Source: Progne subis subis
Lineage: Eukaryota; Chordata; Aves; Passeriformes; Hirundinidae
Length of the DNA: 64,000 nucleotides
Direction: 5' to 3'
Assembly: GCA_022316685.1 (NCBI GenBank)
Contig: JAKJHU010000023.1
Span: 9,794,096-9,858,095 of the forward strand
The notes beneath the pieces were generated by a model, which saw only the letters and a list, made by a program, of their open reading frames with translations, ran no database searches and was not told the origin of the DNA. This document shows, piece by piece, positions 24,601 to 38,000 of this stretch (within the stretch, counting starts at the first letter, position 1; each line of letters starts with the position of its first letter). A program made the translations under genes and the position numbers.

Positions 24601-27600
24601 CTACCAAAGCAATTTCCACATTTTTTTTTGTGACTACTTCTTCCTGGAGAGTGTTTGATTTGCTCCACAAGGACAACAAAGCTACTTTATGCGTGCATGC
24701 AGCAAACGTGAGGTGTCTCTCTTTCTTGACCACCCCCCTTGGGCAAGTTTGAAAGCCTCTGCATCAGTCCTGCATGAGGCCAACAAACACAGGGCACATT
24801 CTGTCTGTGCAGGGACTTTTCTAAGCATGGCCAGATAGGACATCTGCTGCTGGGTACATTCCCAATGGAAACTTCACACATGCTGGCAAAACTGTGCTTG
24901 GAAAAGGTCCTGTAGGCTGTAAGAAAAGTAGGAGTCTCAACTGCACTGTGATATTTCATGTCACGACCAAATTCCAAATTACCCAGAGTTTGATGTTGAT
25001 CTGTGTGTGTCTCCTCTATACGGCCACTCTTCCAAGAACACTGTTTTCACTGTTTTCAGCCTCTGTTGGTGTATTATAATATAAACAGGAGAGGAAGAGG
25101 TTTTAGGTGAGACAGTTGAAAACAAAAGTTTCAGCAATAAAATCACTAGATTGCAGGTCAGGGCATTTCCTCCAGTCTGTCTCAAACTGGAGCAAAATTT
25201 CCATGGTTTTCTTTGCATCACATCAAGCAAAGGAAACTCAGGTTCCTCTCCCCAGAAACTCCAGTTCCTGCTCTGTCCCTCCATGCCTGCCCCCTTCTGC
25301 CGCCCAAAGTCCCCTGTGGCACACACACTGCAACTCTCAGTGGTACCACCTCTCTGCAGGCTCCCACCTGCCCCAGTGAGCAGCAGTCAGGTAAAACATT
25401 AAAGTACATTATATGCAACTTTCCAAATTGGTTACTTTGTGGTTGGATCATAACGTGATATGCTGTACTTACGCTTTTGCTGTGAGATGGCATCTGTGTG
25501 ACTAAGGAACTTCAGATATTTTTCCAAAGTGAAATGATTAATGGAGGACAAATCTCACTGAAAATGGGCAAAGCATAACATCAGCTTGTCTACTGTGTCT
25601 TTTCAATGTGCTGCCTAGGAAATTCCTTGGTTATTTCACCTTTTGTTTACCATGTAATTCTTCAAGTTTTCCAGCAGATCATTTAGGCAAAGAAGTGAAA
25701 TTAAGTAGTTTCTCTTTCTCTGGTGCTTTTGCAATTTCTCCTCAATTTGGGAACTTGCTGGAGTAAGTGAATACTCTCTCTAATGACTCTCAGAACAGAG
25801 TGGCTGTACCAGTTCCCTGTATTCCTCATCCATATACTAGTACAGGACAGGCAGCATAGGAATACTGGAGTCTACTTTCAGCATGGGCAAGGAACACGAT
25901 TTAATTTAACACCTACTCTCCACTTCAGCACACATCCAGTGTGAGTGGTAGGAAGATACATCAGTTTCAATCACAATGCCTGCTGTAACTGCAGTATCTG
26001 GGATTATATATATATCAACACCTCTTTGTTCAGGATTGTAGTTAAAATTCCCAACAGATGAGCATGAATGAGCACTGCTGTTCTGAGGCATCCCACCTAA
26101 TCCCAGACTGCACTCAGGATCCATGTTTATACATCCTCTTTGCAGAAGAAAGCCTGTTAAATCATGACTTCAAGAAGAAAATGCTACTTCCTTTAGAATG
26201 CACTAAAAAAATCGTTTTGTGAATCATCACCATCAGCTGCAAGTTTAAATTCCAAACAAAAATATGAGCAAAAAAGAAAATATGATAAATGATACTTGGG
26301 TACAGGAAAATGTACTGCAGGGAATGGAAATTATAGTAATTCAGATGCCGGGAGGTCAAGCATCAATCTGTGAGTTTTAGCTGCACCAGATTAATAAAGC
26401 ATCTGTGGTGTTTGCCTAGACTCAATTTTCTGTTTAGCAATTTATCACTTGTAGCATTCTAGGCAAAAAAAGTTAAAGATTTTCTATTAATGCTTCTTTT
26501 TCACACTATTATTGTAATCTATGTTTATTTAAATGGTGTTCCTTATTTTTGTTATTTTTCCTGCAGCTTGAAGAACAGGTGTTCAGATATAGCTCCAAGC
26601 TGTCAAAAATAAACTGGCAATGACTTTAACAGATACAGGGCTGAGGAAATATAACAAAGTTGTAATTTTGAAAAATTAAATGCTACTGAGGATTCGTTAG
26701 ACTACATCATGGTTGCCCAGAGGATATTTTAATTTAGATTTCATCATAAACACAAAATGGGATTGCAGTTATGGTGGGACAGATAGTAGAGACTTGGACT
26801 TTGGTCTCTTGTCTTGCATTTCTTTGCAAACTTAAGGAAAACACAGTGGATCAGAACCTTTCAAGATTGTTTTTCTGAGGCCTTATTAGGGGGGCACTTA
26901 CTCTAGAGAGACCCCTTAAATGGCCTGTTAGGGGAAGACCATATCCTTATGTAGCATTTTTCCTCTCTGCCCTCCTGACTGTGTGGATAACATTGACTGT
27001 GGGGTCAATTTCCTCATTGAGCAGCAATGCAAATTTATTGTGTGGCTACTTCTCGGTATCCTACAGACATGTACTGGAACAATATGAGAAGTTGAACTCT
27101 GTTATTTGAAGCTGGGGCTGTAACAGAAAGTGCATAACCAACTATCTGTTCCTTCTGGGAAGTTCCCCCAGGCCAAGTTTTTCACTCCTCAGTTGAGTAA
27201 ACTTGTGTAGATTCAGGAGGAAGTTCTTATCAGGACTAAAGAAAAGCGAAGCACAGTGAGTTGTGTTGGCAAAAATGAAAAAAAAAAAAATTCTTTGAGT
27301 ACTTTCAAAGAAATCACTGCTTCTTGCCAGCTGAATCACCATCAGGTGCTGACCTATTTTATGGAATAATCAAGAAGAATGAAACACATAATGTACCGCC
27401 ATTCTAACAATGTATTTTTAAGAGAAAGGAAAACCTTCAAAAATACTTTGTGCAAAACCATCAAATGACAGTAAAATAATGAGTACATTCTATTGCTGCC
27501 TGAAGAAAATGAAAGATAAATAACCAAAAGAGTCTTGTTTCATATCCAGGTTTTCCAGCATTTCAAAAAACTCCAACACAGTATAGCACAAGTAGTACTA

Positions 27601-29345
27601 AAAGAATGAGAACTGAATAAAGAATTACTAACAGATCGAGAGACCCTGAACTGGCATGAGAAAGACTGTAACAGTCCTTTGGGTGTGCTGCTGCTACACT
27701 TGGGCTATGGTGAAGACAACAGTGGGCTACAGATAAATAGTTTTTTTCTTTAAAGGGCTTTGTGTAAGGATTTCATTATTAACATCAGAAGGAATTGCCT
27801 AATGCAATCTAAAAACCAAGTACTATTAGCTGCAATCATACAGCAATAATTAAGCACACAGTGCTTCTTTCAATGTTTAGGAAAACAGAAGTGACTTAGA
27901 ATATGACAGATAGGCTGATGCACCACTCTTGGGAATAAAGAAAGCCAGGAGGCGAGATACCTACTGGCAAAAATCCATCCAGCTGTTTACTTTTTGTTCA
28001 TGTAACTTGGGAATTTCAGTGCTTCTGTTTAGAAGTAGCAAAGCAGTAATTGCATGATCTACCAGAAAGCTGCCTATATCAGGGCCAGAAAGGCCAGCAC
28101 ATGGAACTTCAGTCAGTTCCTCCACAAAGAAGGAAAACTCACCCGTCATGCTCCTGGAGAGATGGATTTCCTGTGCCTTATGTTTTGACTTGTGTCTCTG
28201 CATTCTATGTATATTTTATTACTGTGTGCAACCACTATAAAAGTGTCAAAACCAGGAATATAGTGAGATTCCAATTGAAAAGTGGCACTGCAACTATCGA
28301 GAAAACTGAAAGAGGGAGGTTATATTTCTCATCAGGTATAGGAGGCACAGAGCCAGAAGCTGCTGATGCTGAAACGTGCCAAGGAAATGGGGATACTGAA
28401 AAGCCTAATTGGAATCATCACTTATCATCACATACCTGTTCTAGCACAGACATAATGGAAATGCAGCAACTGCACAACACCAGGCTGGTAATTCCTCAGT
28501 GAGCCATCTTCCAGGGAAAATAAGACATGCACAGCAGAAACTGACTGAAATGTCTTATTTAACCCCAGAAATGAAGACACAACCTGCTCTTCCTGTCTGA
28601 TTAGAGTGATTAGCTCTTCCTAAATCAATACACATACCGTACCTTGTGTCTTGACCACAATGACCTAGGGGGCTATACCAGACCCAAAACAGTGAGTTCT
28701 TACAGCCCCGTGGTGGGCTTTGCAGAATGTTGTCATCTGACCGAATGCCCACTTTCACAACAAAGCCATAGAAAATGAGCGAACTAACACCGTGCTTATC
28801 AACAGAGCAGCGTTTACATCCTCATGCTGCCAGCGCAATACACAGGACCACCAAGACACTGCATAGACTTAAAATGCTGCTCCCATAAAACCCCAAAGAA
28901 ACCCATTTAAACTAACAGCCTCTGGAAATAGGGACAAAGTGAGATTCTGAAAGTAAACAGAGACAAATCAGTTACAGCAGGGATTCACCGACGAAATACA
29001 AAGGTAATTTAAAACCCTTGCTCCTGCCCCTGATCCCCATGTTTGTTTGTTTGTTTGTTTTTGTTTTGTTTCTTTTACAAAATGTCTGATCTTTTACAAA
29101 GGTAAGTAGAACAATGAAGCTCAGAAGAAGGAACAAAAATTCCTTGCTAGGAAAAAAAGTATGTGTTCTTTTGGGGCACAAATTGCTAATTTTTAGGATT
29201 ACAATCTTTATTGTATCTTAATTGTCTGTAAAAGCCAAAATTAACTGCCAATCTACAATGAAGGAAAACAGAATCTTCGATCTCGACAGTTTATGTAACC
29301 AAATCCTATTTTGTGAATTGTCTAAGTTCTAAAATGCCCCAGTTT
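15663..29345. other. Intergenic sequence, no gene recognised
   Basis: No conserved coding exon or RNA gene is recognised. Simple repeats include A/G-rich sequence at 17366-17439, a CA-rich stretch at about 17918-17946, A-runs near 18680 and 21714, and TA-rich sequence at 19300-19370. The longest non-repetitive open frame is 28050-28502 on plus (150 codons), with no known motif. In human the genes beyond MOSPD2 in this direction are ASB9 and ASB11; I see no ankyrin or SOCS-box exon here. Confidence 0.55.
29041..29070 (+). repeat. (GTTT)n simple repeat
   Basis: Five clean GTTT units, then looser TTTTG units. Confidence 0.9.
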
Positions 29346-29365
29346 AATAAAATGAATTTCCTATC

Positions 29366-29397
<32 letters not shown>
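29346..29397 (+). other. AATAAA signal followed by an A27 tract
   Basis: AATAAA at 29346-29351 is followed 19 bases later by 27 uninterrupted A (29371-29397), the spacing of a cleaved and polyadenylated mRNA end. It may be the end of a retroposed transcript or only a chance A-run. The 400 bases upstream hold no recognisable coding sequence. Confidence 0.4.
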
Positions 29398-29406
<9 letters not shown>

Positions 29407-31564
29407 CTTTTTTCGGGTATCAAATCATATTACCCTGTAAATACAGTATGTGTTAAGCACAAAACTTCCCACAGTGAGACCCCTTTCAAAGGGCTGTCAA
29501 AATCTGAAACCACTAACAACTGAAAGCTTTGAAAATACTGGGAAAATACCGTGATGATGGAAACAATGATGTTCTCAAAGAAGAAAAATACAGACTGTTG
29601 TCCATTTCAGGTTAAAAACCACTACTGTCACTTTGCTGGTTTTTTTTTTTTTCTTGTTATATTTTTTTTTCCATTTTCTTTGCAGTGCTTAAATATGTAA
29701 TTTTACCAAGATCCATATATATTAGCACTGTGTGGACTTGCATCCCTCGTGCCATGATACCACGACATGCCAGTATCATGTCTGTGATTAGGTCAGGCAT
29801 TCTGTCTGAGAAGCCATTATCATTATTTTACATTTGTCTGACAGATACCACCACAACTTCTGCTCTGCAACAGACTATGGGCCATCACCATATTGACCCT
29901 TCCGATATTTATCTGCAGACTAACAAGAAAGCAAAAACCTCAGGAGATGCAGCTATTTTTAAAAGACTAAACATCCAAGACTGTGTATTTCCTCATATTT
30001 TATTTTTAACTGTATTTTTCTAAAACATATTAAAATAGAAAAGATGTTCATCTGATTCATACAAAGAAAATACCAATAATAAAATAAGTAATAAAATACT
30101 GAAAATATATGAAAGCACCAAAACATTAAAATATTCATATTGGCAAAGACTCTAAGAATATATTTCTGGCAATTTTACAGTAAAGTGCTATTCAATCCAT
30201 TCAAATTAAGGAATTGGAATTTTAATAGCATGGTTATTATTATCTTAAGGTTACAAATTACTTTGTTATTTTTCTCACTAAGACACCAACCCATTTTGTT
30301 GGAAGCAAAGCATTTGAGTTGCACGCACATAAAAATAACCCAAGTAACATCTTCATTATAAGCAGTTAATGACACAAATTGCCAAATCATTAGGAATACA
30401 AAATACTGAGAAACAAAATAGGCAGAAATTAGATTAGTGAAAAATTAAGAAAAAGCAGATGTGGTAAACCATTGTATAAATTAAGAGAGGACAGAAGACT
30501 GTGCACCAAACATTTCTGTAGCCTTGCTTTTTACATGGCATTTTTTTAGTAATCATATTGCTGGCCTTATTAGTTAATTGGTTATTATTTTAAACTGCCC
30601 TTTTCTATTTCCTAGAAATGATCCTACGTGACCAACATACTGTAAGCAAAAAGACAGAAGCAGAGTATGACCTTTATTTTTCCTTAATAATCACTTCTCA
30701 TCTATTGAAATCAGCAGACAAAACTAATAAATCTGTTACAAAACCAATTTGTAGCAAAAATTAATTCAAGTAACATAATTATTTTAAATTTTTAAATCTT
30801 GTGAAGTGAAAATTTTCAATGTATGAAAGATACCATCAGTCTCCTTTTAAGTTTTTATCATTTTAATATACATATTTACAGCAATGAGTACAAAGAATCC
30901 TTGTTAGCAAAGTTCTTTCTAGTTTCATGCACCATTTCCACAATTTCTGTGAAATGGCAGATATAATACTTTTATGTTGCCTTCAAGTGTATTTAATCAT
31001 CCTGATTTGACTTGCTTTTTTCATAATTTCATATGTAATTTAACCATATTGCACAACTCAGAGTAAGTTCTTACACTGACTATTTAATAGCCTTTTTATG
31101 AACCAGTAATAAGCCATCACAGTAGAGAAGTCAGCTCCCACACTTCTGTAATTTGAATACAAGTTACCCTCCAAAAAAAATAAAATAAAATTAAATTAAA
31201 TTAAAAAAAATAGGCATAGTGTCTTGTCCTGTGCGTATGTTACTTGGTAGTAACTTTTCATTTAGAAGAAGCACAAAAATAAGGAATTTAACCAATGAGA
31301 GCAATGAGTCTGAAATATCAAATTAATTACTATCAACATGTACATACACAGATTATACAAAAAATCCACCTGTACTACATAATTTCTGTAAATTTTCCTG
31401 GATGAACAGATTAACCTCAGAATACACTAAGTTGACTGCTTTCATCTTCTTATGGGATTGATTCAGAATGTAAGAATGAATATGATGAAAAGAAATGAAA
31501 TATTGTTTTTAAAGTAGTTGAATAGAGGAAAAAAAAAAGCTTAGTCTTAAAATAATGTTGTATT
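29398..31564. other. AT-rich sequence between the A-tract and the MOSPD2 end
   Basis: No gene seen. The right part may belong to a longer MOSPD2 3' UTR if the AATAAA (minus strand) at 30673-30678 is used. An AAATT/AAAAT-rich simple stretch lies at about 31170-31210. Confidence 0.5.
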
Positions 31565-31860
31565 TGGTTTCCTCCTTGCAGTTCAGTAATTTTTATTGAG
31601 TTGTACAGTGAAAATAGATCCTAGCTTTAACATCTTCCTCATGCCCTATTGTATCAACTTAGACAATAATTTCAGTAATCTTGTTGGCTGGTCATTCATT
31701 TCCTCTATCTTTTTTTTCCCCAGTACACTGTTCCTTGTTCATTGCTGTAGGCTCACAATCCTCATTTTGGCAGTTCCAGAATCCAAGTGCAGCACTGCAA
31801 TCCTTCTGACTCCAAGGAACCACGATAGGCAGCAGCACATCCAGGGCACAGCGATTCTTT
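31565..31860 (-). other. MOSPD2: MOSPD2 3' untranslated region (nearest candidate end)
   Basis: On the minus strand the first AATAAA after the stop is at 31592-31597 (TTTATT on plus), about 265 bases downstream, so a short 3' UTR could end near 31570. I see no clear GU-rich element after it. A second AATAAA is at 30673-30678 and would give a 3' UTR of about 1.2 kb. The real end cannot be fixed without transcript data. Confidence 0.4.
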
Positions 31861-32007
31861 TTAGCTTCTCTGGCCATAGGCCAGGTAGAAGCAGAAGGCA
31901 GCAACAGTAACTGATAGCAGTGATAGAACAACTGACAGCTGCTGGAACCAGAGGCAGCGATTCATCTGCTCTTCAAGTCTTCTATTAATCTGCACTAAAT
32001 GAGTCAG
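31861..32007 (-). CDS. MOSPD2: MOSPD2 exon 15 (coding part, residues 471-518 and stop; membrane anchor)
   Basis: Encodes a short charged helix (LTHLVQINRRLEEQMNR, coiled-coil-like) followed by WFQQ and about 21 hydrophobic residues ending FYLAY, then GQRS and stop TAA at 31861-31863. This is a C-terminal tail anchor for the ER membrane. The acceptor is CTATTTGCAG at 32008. The reading frame is also open to the right across the acceptor for about 490 bases, through the intron-14 pentanucleotide repeat. Confidence 0.97.
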   Translation of the reverse strand: MTHLVQINRRLEEQMNRCLWFQQLSVVLSLLSVTVAAFCFYLAYGQRS

Positions 32008-35000
32008 CTGCAAATAGAACAGTTTCATTAAGTCAGAATTACTGCACTTGAAAGTACTTGGCAATTTTGAGCTATTTTGGTGAAAAGAGGAAGAGGGAGA
32101 AAGGAGAGGAGAGGAGAGGAGAGGAGAGGAGAGGAGAGGAGAGGAGGAGAGGAGAGGAGAGGAGAGGAGAGGAGAGGAGAGGAGAGGAGAGGAGAGGAGA
32201 GGAGAGGAGAGGAGAGGAGAGGAGAGGAGAGGAGAGGAGAGGAGAGGAGAGGAGAGGAGAGGAGAGGAGAGGAGAGGAGAGGAGAGGAGAGGAGAGGAGA
32301 GGAGAGGAGAGGAGAGGAGAGGAGAGGAGAGGAGAGGAGAGGAGAGGAGAGGAGAGGAGAGAGAGGAGAGGAGAGGAGAGGAGAGGAGAGGAGAGGAGAG
32401 GAGAGGAGAGGAGAGGAGAGGAGAGGAGAGGAGAGGAGAGGAGAGGAGAGGAGAGAGGAAAGCCTTCTCTCTGTGGTCTCTCAGCAATGCCTTTTCTATC
32501 ACTACATACTTTAGGAATCTGCTGCACTAAAGGAGCTTCAAATCATAAGTTATGGATAACCAATATGGCCTGCATCAAGCAGGTGACATCTTTACACTCA
32601 GAAGCAAAAGGTATCACTGATGCTCATTGATATGCCATATCTGTAACCACATAAGAAGAATGAGCAAACCGCATTGAAAATTTAGTGATTATTAAATCAA
32701 TAAAAAATTATTAAATTAAATCATTGTCATTACACAAAATTTAGTGATTATTAAATCATTATCATTAAACAAAATAATTAAATCACTATCACTAATGTAG
32801 TTACTTTCAATTGCTGAGATGTTCAAATAGTATAATTTACAAAATACCAAAAAGGTTCAGGAAAAATTCTTCTTAACTCTTGCATATTCTATCATTTTGC
32901 TGAATATTCAGCACAAAGGAATACTCTATTACCTGTATATGCAGATCTTCATTAGTTTTTGCTGGAATATTAAATGCATTGTCTTTTAATGTCAGAGAAG
33001 AGGGCTTACTGCTTTCTATGACGTGACACCTGAGCCTGTAAAAAGGAAACAAGAACACACACCAAAAATCACAAATTTAATGCAACATTGTATAATTAAG
33101 AGTAAACAATCCATCTTAGGTGGATAAAGTCCCTGCACTTTTAAAATTTAAGAGACAATAATTATAATTACACTACAATTAGTCTAGGTTTACCAAAAGG
33201 TAAAGGTCAGGTTTGCATTCATCAGTAACTAATGCATCCAGCACACTTGCAATCAAATAACCTCTCTCTATTGTTTCAGGGTCTTTCTTAAAAAAACCCA
33301 AAGAAATTGCTCCACTTATTCAAGGAAGCTTAAGGTCATTCACATGACAGATTTTATGCAAAAGGGAAGTAAGGGATAAGCACTTGAAGCAAAAACAGAA
33401 CAAGATTTAGGCATCAAGACTCACAAAATACTTTTTCCACGGTAGTTTTGGCCATGAGGAGGGAAAGGCAACTCCAAAAAAACCCACAGAAAAGCCCCAG
33501 GAACAATCTAAGGCAAAAAACCAGTCAAAACTTTTCCTAGACATGTTCAGTGATACCACCCAATGTGACTGGATGAGAGAGAAGAGCAACAGGCACATTT
33601 TAAGAACTGTATGGGGAAATGTATTTTTCTAGATGACTTTTTCACAGCTAAATATAGAAAATACACATATGAACATGTGATAGGTTTTACAAAATTTTCT
33701 ACAAAAATCTGATTTTCCCTAGTAGAAAGGGAACATTTTTAATATTGTCCAGAAAACAGCTTTGCATTTACTATGTCTGCTTTCAATAGTTTCATAGTGC
33801 TTCCTTTTAGAAAACTCAAGCAAACACATTCTTATTAAAAAAAAAGCAACCAAAACCACCTATTTTCCATGTGTATTAACACATGCATTCATATTTTTCC
33901 CAATTAACTCCTAATCAGCATGAGGACAAGAAAAAAAGAAGAGCATATCCAGAATACCATTTTATACATTAAACCCCCATCTGATCAGTTAAAACAGAGC
34001 AAAAGTATCAGTAACGTATTTTGGTCAGTAACCACACAAGTGAGTTTCAAGAATCCTTCGTTGATTATGATTACACAAGTGTTATAAATCAGCTAAATAA
34101 TAAAAGCTAAAATAACCCCAAACCCCTGTTACCAAAAAACCATATTCTTACCTGTGTTCCATCACTTTGGTCCTAGGGACTTCTTTCCAAAACTGAGTCA
34201 GTTCTGGCACACCTGCTCCAGAAGACTGGTCCATTTCTGCTGCCATTATAAGGAAACGATCCTGCAAAGAAGCTGCAAAACCTGCCCTCAAGGAAGAAAA
34301 AAAGAAAAAAAAAAAAAAAAAGCAACAGTGTGCTTAGATAAAATTACAATATTACAAGGAGGATAGAAGTATTTTGCACAAAAAGTGACGTAAAATGAGA
34401 TCTTGTTTACTGCAGGACACCAGACTCTGACTTACTAGAAATAAAAATAAGGACATCATTCTACAAAGCCCACTAATTCTAATTACAGTTTTCCCAAAAT
34501 TATGTAGGTTCATTTTAACAGAACCAGTTTCATCTGAATAGACAACCCAAATTTTTGTAAAGAAACTATTCTCCAGCAAATTCACCTGTCCGTGCAACAA
34601 TTTAGGAGACTGATTTACTGCAGATAAACTCCCACTGTAATAATGAACCAGTGAGACAACTGCCACTCAGACTTTTTGTATTTTAAGACAAGAAACAAAA
34701 CAGGTTGCAGACAACAGCTGCTTATGCCTGAGTGGAGCAGCAAATCAGTACAGGCAGTTACTCAAATCCTTTCTGACATTCATGTTTTTTTAACAAATGG
34801 TACCATTCTCATACAAGAGTCAAGCAGACATGGGCATCAGTCTGTCCTACACACAACCATCGGTGTCTAGAGCATGCCTAGTAATGCAACTTGCCCAGAT
34901 TTCTTACAAACTCTATTTGGCATTTTTACTTACCACCATGAAGAGAAACTATTATATCTAATGATGTGCCAGGTTCACAGCTGCTGTTACTGGGTTTAAC

Positions 35001-38000
35001 CCTGTACTTCTCAGGTGCAGTAGTTCTCACCTATAAACAAGAAGTATGAAGGATACAGTAAGTGCATGAACAAACTACGATTGCTTCATAATTTCTCTCA
35101 TTCTGTAATAACTAAATCCCCAAAAGCTTGACTATTAGGACAAGTCTCTGAAATACATAATTTCGTAGGCATAATAAGACTCTTGCAGATTCCATTTCCT
35201 CCCCCTCAACTGTGTTTATCCTTTGTTTTCTTGCATTTGCTATTTTTCTTTCGCATATATATTTAAAACCAGCCAAAAACATAATAAATATGAAAATATG
35301 AAAACTTTAAGTTATTTTAATGTGCAGAGAATGCAAAAGATGGGAAAATAGCCACAAAGATGCACGTTATTTCTGAAGCAAATATAACTACTAATTCCTT
35401 TTATGGTGACATTTGCAGATGGATCTGCATCATTTTGGAGCATTGCTAACTTGTTTCCAGACAATATTTTAAAAGAAATAATCTAAAAAGATGACTTTCC
35501 AATGTTCAAGCCTTACTTTTTCAAGAAGTATTACTCTCACTAAAAAACTAACCATCACTTTAGCTCTTTTTTTAGTCAGTGCTCCAAAGATTTGTAATAC
35601 TTAATTACCCCTTTTGAGGTGGTACATCATAGGCACAAATTCAGCCAGATTTCTTTGATCTCCCTCAAACATCACTACAGAATAATTTATTTTTTTTCTG
35701 CAAAATGGATTTAATAGTATTCTTCCTCCTTACAGAAAAGAAGAAGTTACAGTTAGTAAACCAGGCCACACATAAAACACTTACTTTAAAAGCCACTACA
35801 TTTTTCGTGACGTTTGTGAGAACTATCAAACATTTTTTCTCTCCAGTTTCTTTGGATCCAAAATATAGCTCTTCTGCTGGGCTAATAGGAAATTTAAAAA
35901 GAATTAGTTTCTTCAGATTATCTTTACAATAGATCATAGAAAAATCTTGATCACACCTGCAGGAAAATAAAATACTTTCTACCCTGTAGCTACAGTCAGC
36001 ATAAACAGATTTTCATCAAAAAAAAGCTGAAATTTTATAGTAAAGCTCAGGGTTGACTCATGACAAGCAGAACTGGCTGCCTCAGGTGATTATTGCCCTT
36101 TACTTCTGCCACCTGCAACAGCAGAACAGCCAAGAGATACACGTAGTCAGCGACTGCATCTTTGGGCAGTGTGTTAAGGAAAGCATTGCTGACTTTAATT
36201 TATGCTTATGTTAAGGAACATAAGGTGTCACAGACAGGGAGTAATTTCCACCTTGAATGCCTATCCTTGTCATGGATACAGTGTACACATAAGAGAAGGC
36301 AGATATCCACAACAGGCAACCATTTCAACCATGACAGCTGAATTCACTTGTACTTATGAGTCAGTCTTCACATACTTGTGATACCACATGCATATATAAA
36401 ATTATTGCTTGTTTTGAATATTCCTGTGCAATTAAGAGAGTCATGCATGAGATATTTAAACCACATCAAACTAACACAACTCATTTAGGATAAGCATTCA
36501 AATGAACACTAGTAGGTCAAAGGCATGCTCATATAATATAGGTTGAAAGGAAACTTGAGTAGCAAGTGAAGAACTTTTCTTTCGTAATGTCACATGAGGA
36601 GCACGCAAAGAACTTTTATACTACTGAATTGCATATTCTTTTTCAAAACGTGATTATATTTTTTCCCATATCCCCTTTTTGGAATCCAATTTCATCTTAG
36701 TTTCACCTCCTCCTCAAAAGACTTCCCTTTATGGTACTACTCCTTCCTTCTTCTCCCACTTAAACTAGAGTATGAGCTGAGAAGAAAACCCCTTGGTGCT
36801 GTATGTAGGGCAGGAGTGAACGCCCATGCTGGAAGCAGATTCCAGTGGTGACTGTGATGTAGGGGTGCTGATGTTTTACACTGCATTAGTCAGCCCACAA
36901 GACAAGACTACTACTTTTGTGGTGGAGATAAGGAAGCGTGCCAAATAAGGTAAAAATCAAAAAAGTGATGGGTTTAAAACAGTTTTCATAGGGTAATCCT
37001 CTCAGTATTCTTTCATTTCCAATTTGTGAATTTAAGGAACGAGGGCTAGAGAAGGGAAGGACTCTAGCTACAACATAATTTAGCTATCTTAATACTGTAC
37101 TACTGCAGCTGTGCTTAACAGCAATTGCAGGATAAACCATAAATGAAACAAGATAATATTAATCAGCCTCAAAACAAGCCTCAAACATGATCAAGGGAAG
37201 AAACATTCTGCCAGAGCCTTATCTTTCTTGTTCTACCAACTATGGCCATTAAGCAAAGGGGAAAAAACCAAAACAAAAACACAAACAAACAAACCACAAA
37301 AAACCAAAACAAAACAACAAAACCACAAACAAAACAAAAAAGAACAAAAAAAAAAAAAAAAAAAAAAAAACAAAAAAAAAAACAAAACCAAAAAAAACCC
37401 CACACCCAAAAAAAACACCAAACAAACAAACAAAAAACCCCACCAAAAACAACAACAAAAAAAACCCCCCACCAAAACAGAACAAAACAAACCCCACAAT
37501 TTGGGGACTACAGCTGTATGGCTCTTGTCTGTAAAATCAAGTTCCACAGCATTGGGGGTAGGTGGCGTGTACCTAGTAGGAGGCTGGATTGTTTAAACAA
37601 ACACACAAGCTTTTTAATTTTTACAGATGCAGGAATTTCTTTACTCTGATGTGTGTGACATAACTGGCTTGTACTAGAAATTCTCGTACCACAACACATC
37701 ACGAGCTGCTCTTCTGCCAGACAGTGCAAGGAAACTGCTGCTTTTTTGTCTGAGCAAACAAAATCATTTATTGAGGAGGAAAGTCAGAGGCTCCTTTCAT
37801 TGTAAGGTATACAAGGCAAATACAATTGTGGTCTAAATGAGGGAGGCAGCTGACTCATGAGCATGACTAAAAATACAAGAAACAAAAGAGCACAAGGACC
37901 CAGCTTGGGTCCATGGTGCCTCAGCTGCGTGCTCAGGCTCCAGGCTGCTCCTTTCACAGGGCAATGCAGGGAGATGAGCAAGGACGCAAGTTAATCATGG

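Noticed and set aside
1..31560. Search for ASB9/ASB11 ankyrin and SOCS-box exons, the expected neighbours of MOSPD2 in human
   Set aside because: No ankyrin consensus or SOCS-box stretch recognised by eye; the human genes are also far from MOSPD2, so absence here is not surprising.
32058..32630. Open frames of 145-213 codons in both directions through the GGAGA repeat
   Set aside because: A 5-bp repeat without stop codons is open in every frame; the proteins are only GEERR or LLSSP repeats. Only the part in exon 15 is real coding sequence.
37181..37649. Several overlapping Lys/Thr/Gln-rich or Phe/Cys-rich open frames
   Set aside because: They are translations of a low-complexity A/C block in intron 10 of MOSPD2.
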